Assembly (NCBI GenBank): GCA_947177465.1
Contig: CAMWUP010000184.1
Span: forward strand, 1-5,265
DNA: 5,265 nt
Direction of reading: 5' to 3'
Origin: an uncultured Lachnospiraceae bacterium
GTDB taxonomy: Bacteria > Bacillota > Clostridia > Lachnospirales > Lachnospiraceae
The position numbers and the translations under genes were made by a program. Each line of letters begins with the position of its first letter. Position 1 is the first letter of the stretch. The notes beneath the pieces were generated by a model, which ran no database searches, was not told the origin of the DNA, and saw nothing but the letters and a program-made list of their open reading frames with translations. Positions 1-5,265 of the stretch are shown piece by piece.

Positions 1-754
1 GACCAGAAAGGAATTAAAAACAGCAAATAATGAACTGCAAAAGGATATAGAAAAGAAAAACCGTACCGATGAAATGCGAAAGGAATTTTTGGCCAATGTA
101 TCCCATGAACTGAAGACACCCATCGCGCTGATACAGGGGTATTCGGAGGGGCTTAAGGAGGGCATTAACGACGACGCGGAAAGCAGGGCGTTTTATTGTG
201 ATGTTATCATGGACGAAGCAGCCAAAATGAATCAGATGGTAAAAAAACTGATGACGTTGAACCAACTGGAATTTGGCTATGATGTGGTGAGCATGGAGCG
301 CTTCGATATTGTACTGCTGATACGAAATTATATACAGTCAGCGGGGATTCTTACGAAGCAGAATGATATTTCTGTGCGCATGGCATGTGAGACTCCACTC
401 TATGTGTGGGGGGATGAATTTAAGACAGAGGAGGTCTTTGCCAATTATTTTTCCAATGCGGTAAATCATTGCGAGGGAGAAAGAGTGATTGAAATCCGGT
501 TTGACCAGATGGGAAATAAAGTCAGAATAGAGGTGTTTAATACCGGAGAAAGGATACCGGAGGAAAGTATGCCTCATCTGTGGGAGAAGTTTTATAAGGT
601 TGACAAGGCAAGGACCAGAGCATACGGCGGAAGCGGAGTAGGGCTTTCTATCGTAAAGGCAATCATGGAATCCATGAATCAGGGGTATGGTGTGAGAAAC
701 GACGAGAATGGCGTTGCCTTTTGGTTTGAATTGGAGACAGTCGGAAAAGAATAG
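1..754 (+). CDS. Sensor histidine kinase, C-terminal kinase core (5' end outside window)
   Basis: This is the catalytic end of a membrane sensor kinase of a two-component system, which autophosphorylates on His and passes the phosphate to a response regulator. The reading frame is open from base 2, giving 250 residues, so the true start lies upstream; ATG 74 is an internal Met. Fragment residues 1-24 are charged and helical, as in a linker after a HAMP domain. The H-box is NVSHELKTP, with phospho-acceptor His at residue 35 (codon 104-106). The N-box is NYFSNAVNHC (about 148-157). The first G-box reads NTGERIP (about 180-186), with Asn where many kinases have Asp, as in some VanS-like clostridial kinases. 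The F-box is WEKFYKVDKAR and the second G-box is GGSGVGLSIVK (about 209-219). All core motifs are present, so the kinase looks active. The sensor domain and regulator are not in view, so the stimulus is unknown. A partner regulator is expected just upstream. Confidence 0.93.
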   Translation, partial: TRKELKTANNELQKDIEKKNRTDEMRKEFLANVSHELKTPIALIQGYSEGLKEGINDDAESRAFYCDVIMDEAAKMNQMVKKLMTLNQLEFGYDVVSMERFDIVLLIRNYIQSAGILTKQNDISVRMACETPLYVWGDEFKTEEVFANYFSNAVNHCEGERVIEIRFDQMGNKVRIEVFNTGERIPEESMPHLWEKFYKVDKARTRAYGGSGVGLSIVKAIMESMNQGYGVRNDENGVAFWFELETVGKE

Positions 755-764
755 AGGAATGGTG

Positions 765-771
765 AGGGAGG
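765..771 (+). promoter_or_regulatory. Shine-Dalgarno site of hflX that decides its start
   Basis: AGGGAGG lies 8 nt before TTG 780, an ideal spacing. The other in-frame candidates are poorer. ATG 759 has only GAGG one or two bases in front, which is too close. ATG 708 would overlap the kinase gene by 47 nt and has no clear site. Confidence 0.7.
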
Positions 772-779
772 ATTTGATT

Positions 780-2072
780 TTGGAGGAAAATAAAAAGGAA
801 AAGGTGTTGCTTGTGGGTGTCAACACTGGCGGAGAAGACGATTTTGAACAGTCGTTGAAGGAACTTGAGAGTCTGGCGGAGGCCTGTAATATGCAGGTCA
901 CCGGTATTATCACACAAAGCCTTGAAACAGTGAACAAAGCGCTGTACATCGGTTCGGGAAAGGTAGCGGAGGTACGTTCCTTTGCAGAGGACTGCGAAGC
1001 GGAGCTGGTGATTTTTGAAGATACCTTAAGCCCGTCCCAGCTAAAGAATCTGGAGGAAGAATTGCAGCTTCCGGTTATGGACCGCACTAACCTGATATTG
1101 GATATTTTTGCAACGAGAGCGAAATCAAGGGAAGCAAAGCTGCAGGTCGAGACGGCAAGACTGAAATATCTTCTGCCCCGCCTTGTGGGAATGCATGCCG
1201 CGCTGAGCAGGCAGGGCGGTGCAAGCGGCAGTATGAGCAACAGGGGCGCCGGAGAAAAGAAGCTGGAGCTGGACAGAAGAAAAATAGAGCATAGGCTCTC
1301 CGAACTGGAACAGGAATTGAAAGAGGTATCGGGGGAGCGGGAGACACAGCGCAAAAAGCGGGTGCGCTCCAGAGTGCCGCAGGTGGCGCTTGTCGGATAC
1401 ACCAATGCAGGCAAGTCCACTTTGTTAAACGGTATGGTGGACGCTTATGTCAAGGATGCCGATAAACGTGTTTTTGAAGAGGATATGCTGTTTGCAACGT
1501 TGGAGACGGCTGTCCGCAGAATTGACAATGAGCGGAATAAGCCTTTTTTTCTGGCGGATACGGTAGGCTTTATCAATAAACTGCCGCACGGACTGGTAAA
1601 GGCATTCCGTTCTACGCTGGAAGAGGTTAAAAATGCGGATTTACTTTTGCATGTAGTTGACTATGCAGACGAAAACTACAAGAAACATATTGAAGTGACA
1701 AAGGAAACGCTCAAGGAACTGGGCGCCGGAGATATTCCGGTTATTTATGTTTACAATAAGGCGGATTTGTGTATGGATAAGCTTCCACAGATAAAGGAGA
1801 ACCGGATTTATATGTCCGCCAAAAGAGGCGATGGCATGGAGGCGCTTTTTGATATGATTTTGGCTGCTCTGTATGCAGAGAACCGGAAAACTGCTTTTCT
1901 GATTCCCTATGACAAGGGACAGATAGTTTCCTATCTGTGCGAAAACACAGAGGTGTTGGAACAGAGCTACGAGGAAGACGGCGTTTATCTGATAGCAGAC
2001 TGCCCTGAGGCTGATATGGCAAAATATGAGGCGTACATTGTAAGGCAGGAGAACGAAAGGGCGGAGAGGTAA
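780..2072 (+). CDS. hflX: GTPase HflX, ribosome-associated
   Basis: HflX binds the 50S subunit and, in species studied, splits stalled or idle 70S ribosomes using GTP, mainly under stress; it acts in the cytoplasm. From TTG 780 the protein has 430 residues, close to the 426 of E. coli HflX. The N-terminal domain (about 8-155) carries IGSGK (57-61), a SPSQ segment (84-87), DRTNLILDIFATRA (101-114) and SRQGG (143-147). A glycine-rich turn leads into LELDRR and a charged coiled coil (about 160-195). The G domain has G1 GYTNAGKST (206-214), switch I FATLE (238-242), G3 DTVG (260-263), G4 NKAD (326-329) and G5 SAK (346-348). A C-terminal domain with the family's IPYDKG follows. Nothing is missing. 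The start is inferred from the Shine-Dalgarno site; ATG 759 or ATG 708 would add 7 or 24 residues that do not resemble HflX. It lies 25 nt after the kinase stop and directly abuts the next gene. Some HflX paralogues (HflXr) give resistance to ribosome-targeting drugs; sequence inspection alone does not separate these. Confidence 0.95.
   Translation: MEENKKEKVLLVGVNTGGEDDFEQSLKELESLAEACNMQVTGIITQSLETVNKALYIGSGKVAEVRSFAEDCEAELVIFEDTLSPSQLKNLEEELQLPVMDRTNLILDIFATRAKSREAKLQVETARLKYLLPRLVGMHAALSRQGGASGSMSNRGAGEKKLELDRRKIEHRLSELEQELKEVSGERETQRKKRVRSRVPQVALVGYTNAGKSTLLNGMVDAYVKDADKRVFEEDMLFATLETAVRRIDNERNKPFFLADTVGFINKLPHGLVKAFRSTLEEVKNADLLLHVVDYADENYKKHIEVTKETLKELGAGDIPVIYVYNKADLCMDKLPQIKENRIYMSAKRGDGMEALFDMILAALYAENRKTAFLIPYDKGQIVSYLCENTEVLEQSYEEDGVYLIADCPEADMAKYEAYIVRQENERAER
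2063..2069 (+). promoter_or_regulatory. Shine-Dalgarno site of the membrane protein, inside the hflX 3' end
   Basis: GGAGAGG sits in the last codons of hflX. Its GGAG core is 6 nt before ATG 2073. The hflX TAA (2070-2072) lies between the site and the start, so ribosomes ending on hflX finish on this site, which suggests translational coupling. A later in-frame ATG at 2088 has no good site. Confidence 0.6.
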
Positions 2073-4304
2073 ATGGATAACGAAAGAATGGGAGTGGAGC
2101 GCAATATTGAAATGCTGTGCCGCCAGTCACAGGATGAAAATTATACAGAGTATTTGGGAAATTTGTTGCTGCTGCTTCGGCAGGGAAGGATAACCGTGCA
2201 GTACGCAGCAGCAGAATTAAACCGAACCTATCCGATTTATCAGCAGCGCATGGGACTGAGGCAGCAGCAGTACATGCAGCAGGCGCAGTACATATCGCAA
2301 TCACAGTACCAGCAAGCGCAGTACGTACCGCAATCACAGTACCAGCAGGCGCAGTACATACCACAATCACAGTATATGCAGCAGGTACAATACGCACCGC
2401 AGCCACAGTACATACAACAGGTACCGTACATACAGCCGCCAAAGGCGAAGCGAAAGAATGTGGAGTTTGCCGTGGGAGCCGGTGTTTTGAGCGTGGTAGG
2501 CGTCCTGTTTATATTAATAGCGTTTGTTTTGCTTAGTATTCATTATATGAATGGTATGCTGAAGGGTATGTGCCTGTATGGGATAGCGGCTGCAATACTG
2601 CTTTTTTCAGAGTTATATATGGAAAAAAAGCTGCCCAAGCTTGCAATTGGCATCACAGGGCTTGGTATTTGCAGTATGTACCTGGCTACCATGATAAACT
2701 ACCTGTATTTTGCAAACTTTAATGTCTGGATAGCCGCCGGTATTGCTGTTTTGATTTCCTTGACGGCAGTATTGCTCGGCAGAAAAAGAGATTCGGGAAT
2801 CTTAAAAATTATCAGTTTCATGGGATGTTATGTCTGTATTTTTCCAATCAGCAGAGTTCTTTCGGAAGAGAGTGGACAGACGCAGGCAATACATTTTTGC
2901 TTTATAACGGCTATTATAGTATTTATCAACTTGATGACGGTTTTTCTGCCAATCAGGAAAAACCGCGTTATGTCAAATATCTTCCATTTGACGGCTAATA
3001 TGGCATTTACAATTGTGTTTGTGAATCTGATGTGGCGGTATCTGGAAAATATTTCATACCTGCTTTTTTTTCTGATTTTCATCATACTGGTGCAGGGCTG
3101 TTGCTTTTATCAGCTTGAGAAGCCTTATTTTGGCAGCGGACACCATAAGGGTAAAGTGGGAAATGTGGCGGTTTATGCAGTGACGACGAGTCTGATACTT
3201 ATGTATTTTGTGATATTGTCGCTTTTGGCGTCTCGGGATGGTTTTGCTGTTTTCGTTCATTTGGCGTCAGGTATGTTTTTGGTAATATGCGGCATCCTGT
3301 TCTTTCTATTTAGAAAGAGCAGCCTGAAATGGATACAGTACTGGATGGCTTGTACAACCATATTACTTGTGTACAACATATGGCTTGACGGTACAGCGGC
3401 AAGACTGTATGTTTGCAATAGCAGTTTACGTTGGTGGGGAATGGGCGTGACGCTTGCTGTTTTTACTTCCGCTAAAATATTATCCCGTAATAAGACTCTC
3501 AGGGTAAGCGAATTGCTGATTACGCTTTTTACAGTGCTGCAGGCATTGGCAGCGTTTTTGGACTACGATATGCTGCTTCATGTTTCCGCTTTATATCCGG
3601 AAAAGGAAGCTGATTTGGCGGCGAGTCTGATTTGCGGGCTCTGCTTTTTGGCTGCTTTTTTGTTTTCGCTCGCGGCATTGTACCATTGGAAATCCATATA
3701 TGAAGAAATTATTATGTGTGTATTTGGGGCGTACATATTGATTTTGTTCAGAAATGAACTTACACTGGCTGCGCTGATGTGTATACTGTTCACTGGTGTG
3801 ATTCTGTTTAACAGCATAGAATTTTTCAGAGGGAAATACATCAAAATCTTCAATTATATAAACCTGTTCTTTATAGCATGTCTGTATCTGGCGGCGGTAG
3901 TTGTTAAAAATCACGTCTCATACGGCATTATGCTGGTGTTGGGAATTTCCTTTATGGTATTAGCGTTCAGGGAGCGGTTTGGCATGGATTTTAAAATCAA
4001 GGAGATTTTATTTGTGCTGTTTTTGTGCTATATGATATTGCTTTGGAATATACCGATTCCTATTTTAAAGAGTATCCTGCTGATACTGATTGCAATAGGG
4101 GCTGTCGCGGCAGGCTTTGCCATCAGACAGAAGAGATTGCGGATAACCGGTCTTGCTTTGACGCTGGTGGTTTGTGCGAAAGTAGTACTTTATGATTTTG
4201 CAGGAGCAGAAACAACGGAAAAAATCATTCTTTTTCTAATCGTGGGTCTGATTGCTCTTGCAATATCCGGTATATATCTTGCATTGGAAAAAAAAATAGT
4301 GTAA
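2073..4304 (+). CDS. Large polytopic membrane protein, DUF2339-like, with N-terminal Gln/Tyr repeat
   Basis: The function is not known. The 743 residues fall in three parts. Residues 1-66 are soluble and helical; LLLLLRQGRITVQYAAAELNR (about 31-51) resembles a short SHOCT-type helix pair, a weak match. Residues 69-123 are a Gln/Tyr-rich tandem repeat of low complexity ending in a basic KAKRK (124-128). From residue 131 to the end I count roughly 20-22 hydrophobic segments with short polar loops, so it is an integral membrane protein with most mass in the bilayer and no signal peptide. The first helices with GITGLGICSMYLAT (about 193-206) and LLGRKRDSGILKIISFMG (234-251), and the end CAKVVLYDFAGAETTEKI then a last helix (701-736), recall the DUF2339 family, whose C-terminus shows a similar AK-x-x-L-x-D pattern. 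This match is from memory. The gene directly follows hflX with zero gap. A transporter or a polymer or lipid-handling role are possible, but no catalytic motif is seen. Confidence 0.88.
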   Translation: MDNERMGVERNIEMLCRQSQDENYTEYLGNLLLLLRQGRITVQYAAAELNRTYPIYQQRMGLRQQQYMQQAQYISQSQYQQAQYVPQSQYQQAQYIPQSQYMQQVQYAPQPQYIQQVPYIQPPKAKRKNVEFAVGAGVLSVVGVLFILIAFVLLSIHYMNGMLKGMCLYGIAAAILLFSELYMEKKLPKLAIGITGLGICSMYLATMINYLYFANFNVWIAAGIAVLISLTAVLLGRKRDSGILKIISFMGCYVCIFPISRVLSEESGQTQAIHFCFITAIIVFINLMTVFLPIRKNRVMSNIFHLTANMAFTIVFVNLMWRYLENISYLLFFLIFIILVQGCCFYQLEKPYFGSGHHKGKVGNVAVYAVTTSLILMYFVILSLLASRDGFAVFVHLASGMFLVICGILFFLFRKSSLKWIQYWMACTTILLVYNIWLDGTAARLYVCNSSLRWWGMGVTLAVFTSAKILSRNKTLRVSELLITLFTVLQALAAFLDYDMLLHVSALYPEKEADLAASLICGLCFLAAFLFSLAALYHWKSIYEEIIMCVFGAYILILFRNELTLAALMCILFTGVILFNSIEFFRGKYIKIFNYINLFFIACLYLAAVVVKNHVSYGIMLVLGISFMVLAFRERFGMDFKIKEILFVLFLCYMILLWNIPIPILKSILLILIAIGAVAAGFAIRQKRLRITGLALTLVVCAKVVLYDFAGAETTEKIILFLIVGLIALAISGIYLALEKKIV
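2277..2441 (+). repeat. In-frame tandem repeat coding Gln/Tyr-rich units
   Basis: Three 33-nt units lie head to tail at 2277-2309, 2310-2342 and 2343-2375. They encode QQAQYISQSQY, QQAQYVPQSQY and QQAQYIPQSQY. By hand comparison units 1 and 2 match at 30 of 33 bases, units 1 and 3 at 30, and units 2 and 3 at 29. A diverged 36-nt unit (2376-2411, MQQVQYAPQPQY) and a partial one (2412-2441, IQQVPYIQPP) follow. The unit is a multiple of 3, so gain or loss keeps the frame. The protein segment is probably disordered and lies on one side of the membrane just before the first helix. Confidence 0.9.
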
Positions 4305-4339
4305 TCTATAGGTAGTAAAATTTTATGAGATAGAATATG

Positions 4340-4357
4340 TGTGCAGCAAAATGCACA
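4340..4357 (+). other. Small inverted repeat upstream of the lipoprotein ribosome site
   Basis: TGTGCA (4340-4345) and TGCACA (4352-4357) form a perfect 6-bp stem with a 6-nt loop (GCAAAA). It ends 3 nt before the Shine-Dalgarno site. No T-run follows, so it is not a rho-independent terminator. It could slightly affect translation or mRNA stability, or be chance. The rest of the 66-nt gap (4305-4370) is A/T-rich without a good -35/-10 pair. Confidence 0.35.
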
Positions 4358-4360
4358 GAT

Positions 4361-4365
4361 GGGAG
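4361..4365 (+). promoter_or_regulatory. Shine-Dalgarno site of the lipoprotein that decides its start
   Basis: GGGAG lies 5 nt before ATG 4371. It favours this start over the in-frame GTG 4341, which would add ten residues (MQQNAQMGVK) before the natural MKKQK signal-peptide beginning. Confidence 0.75.
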
Positions 4366-4370
4366 TAAAA

Positions 4371-5087
4371 ATGAAAAAGCAGAAAATAGGCTGTGGAATA
4401 GCAGTGTTATGTTTGATATTGTTTACCGGATGCGGTGCGGCGCTGCCGTCGATGACAGAGGCACAGCAGGATGCAATCGCAGAGTATGCGGTGGCGCTGG
4501 TGATGCGTCATACAAGGGATTATAGCAGCAGACTGGTAGATTTATCTTTATATGAAGAAAAGGAGCCGGAAAAAACAGAGGAACCGGAAGCTGGTGGTAT
4601 GGATGAGACTGCAGATACACCAGTCATTGATAATAGTGAGAATAGTAGTGATGAGACGGCATACCAGTCTATTGATTCACTGCTTGTACCGGAAGGTGTT
4701 ATAATAACCTATATGGGCAGCAGTCTTTTGGACTCCTATCCCGACGGCAGCAGTGATGACTCGCCATATTTTGCACTGGATGCCTCTACAGGAAAAAAGC
4801 TGTTGGTGCTGACCTTCTCCCTGCAGAATATAACAGGAGAGGAAAAGAACCTTGATATCAATTTCATTGCGCCCAGGTGTGCAGTCAGGATAAATGATAC
4901 AGAGAGAACCCATGTTATTTCTACAATGCTTTTGGATGACCTCAGTACTTATGTGGGAAATTTGGCAGCGGGAGAAGAAATCTCATTGGTACTGCTTGCC
5001 GAAGTGGACGATACACTGGGAACGATTGAAAAGCTGGAGCTGACAGTAAGCACAGAAGTGGGGAGTGCAGTGACCTTGCTGCAGTGA
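4371..5087 (+). CDS. Secreted lipoprotein of unknown function
   Basis: The 238-residue product is predicted to be exported and lipid-anchored on the outer face of the cytoplasmic membrane. Residues 1-20 are a signal peptide: basic MKKQK, a hydrophobic core and the lipobox FTGC, with Cys21 as the lipidated residue. Phe at -3 is less usual than Leu but tolerated. Residues 28-60 are probably helical. Residues 62-100 are an acidic, Glu/Asp/Ser-rich linker, probably disordered. Residues about 105-238 look like a compact beta domain, with alternating hydrophobic strands such as KKLLVLTFSLQNITGEEKNL (142-161) and a late segment AAGEEISLVLLAEVDD (199-214). This layout recalls the DUF4352-type immunoglobulin-like domain of Gram-positive lipoproteins, but that is an impression, not an established match. 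It lies 66 nt after the membrane-protein gene on the same strand, so shared transcription and a joint envelope role are plausible. Confidence 0.87.
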   Translation: MKKQKIGCGIAVLCLILFTGCGAALPSMTEAQQDAIAEYAVALVMRHTRDYSSRLVDLSLYEEKEPEKTEEPEAGGMDETADTPVIDNSENSSDETAYQSIDSLLVPEGVIITYMGSSLLDSYPDGSSDDSPYFALDASTGKKLLVLTFSLQNITGEEKNLDINFIAPRCAVRINDTERTHVISTMLLDDLSTYVGNLAAGEEISLVLLAEVDDTLGTIEKLELTVSTEVGSAVTLLQ

Positions 5088-5121
5088 TGTAAAAAGAAGT
5101 AAAAAAATATCGAAATTGGTA

Positions 5122-5150
5122 TTGACAAACAGAAAAGCGGGTGATATACT
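5122..5150 (+). promoter_or_regulatory. Strong sigma-A promoter P1
   Basis: A perfect -35 TTGACA (5122-5127), a 17-nt spacer and a -10 TATACT (5145-5150) with the extended -10 TG at 5142-5143 are present. Transcription should begin near 5157. An A-tract (5101-5107) lies a short way upstream and could act as an UP element. It follows the lipoprotein stop by 34 nt and reads out of the window. Confidence 0.85.
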
Positions 5151-5220
5151 CGATTTCGTTGCTGACAAGAAGGCAAAAAATAACAATTGCAAATTGAAAT
5201 AAAATTTGTAAAAAAAGTTG

Positions 5221-5249
5221 TTGACAAAAGAAAGCACTCATGATATTCT
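5221..5249 (+). promoter_or_regulatory. Strong sigma-A promoter P2
   Basis: A perfect -35 TTGACA (5221-5226), a 17-nt spacer and a -10 TATTCT (5244-5249) with the extended -10 TG at 5241-5242 are present. Transcription should begin near 5256. The preceding 40 bases (about 5175-5216) are almost pure A/T with an A-tract at 5210-5216, as in UP elements of rRNA promoters. The transcribed gene lies beyond the right edge. Confidence 0.85.
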
Positions 5250-5265
5250 AAGTGAGTTGCGGCAA

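Noticed and set aside
600..626. TTGACA at 600-605 as an internal promoter for hflX
   Set aside because: No acceptable -10 lies 16-18 nt downstream, and the bases encode the conserved KVDKAR kinase motif.
338..1420. Long open frame on the minus strand (360 codons) opposite the kinase and hflX
   Set aside because: The translation is Ser/Phe/Leu-rich with no domain, and both + strand genes there have complete motif sets. It is a shadow of their codon use.
1522..1550. TTGACA at 1522-1527 inside hflX as an internal promoter
   Set aside because: At 17-nt spacing only a T-run is found, not a TATAAT-like -10, and the region is conserved coding sequence.
2240..2431. Minus-strand Cys/Tyr-rich small protein resembling a metal-binding peptide
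   Set aside because: Its Cys and Tyr periodicity is the antisense reading of the Gln/Tyr repeat in the membrane-protein gene; no ribosome site or independent support.
2277..2441. Repeats as a CRISPR array or regulatory iterons
   Set aside because: Units are directly adjacent without spacers, are in frame and encode a consistent peptide, so they are a coding tandem repeat.
1741..2442. Minus-strand frame rich in Ala/Val/Thr repeats
   Set aside because: Low-complexity antisense of the same repeat and of the hflX end; no start signal or domain.
4337..4525. Small + strand frame of 62 codons overlapping the lipoprotein start
   Set aside because: It overlaps the signal-peptide region in another frame, has no ribosome site and shows no recognisable features.
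5066..5087. Direct repeat TGCAGTGA (5066-5073, 5080-5087) at the end of the lipoprotein gene
   Set aside because: Only 8 bases, no third copy and no flanking mobile element; likely chance.

Overview
The window looks like chromosomal DNA from a Gram-positive Clostridia, most likely Lachnospiraceae-type. Reasons: moderate G+C, strong purine-rich Shine-Dalgarno sites, the histidine-kinase ATPase signature (NTGERIP...WEKFYKVDKARTRAYGGSGVGLSIVKAIMES) typical of clostridial kinases, and a lipoprotein with a Gram-positive-style lipobox. This assignment rests on recalled family patterns, not on a search. All supported genes are on the + strand and fill about 96% of the window.

Layout: (1) the 3' part of a sensor histidine kinase (to 754), cut by the left edge; (2) hflX, a ribosome-associated GTPase, most likely starting at TTG 780 behind a strong Shine-Dalgarno; (3) a 743-residue polytopic membrane protein (2073-4304) that follows the hflX stop with no gap, carries a Gln/Tyr-rich tandem repeat in its N-terminal soluble part and resembles DUF2339 proteins; (4) a 66-nt gap, then a 238-residue secreted lipoprotein (4371-5087); (5) a 178-nt A/T-rich non-coding end (5088-5265) with two near-consensus, extended -10 sigma-A promoters in tandem, 99 nt apart, pointing out of the right edge.

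The first three genes are packed closely enough to be one transcription unit, and the lipoprotein may belong to it. The membrane protein and the lipoprotein are plausible envelope partners, but nothing in the sequence proves this. hflX is a housekeeping or stress gene that may only share transcription. The tandem promoters should drive a highly expressed unit just beyond the window; a stable RNA operon (rRNA or tRNA) is my leading guess. No mobile element, CRISPR array, tRNA or rRNA body is visible, and I see no convincing new defence or biosynthetic system. The items most worth a second look are the promoter duplication and the fresh-looking 33-nt coding repeat.
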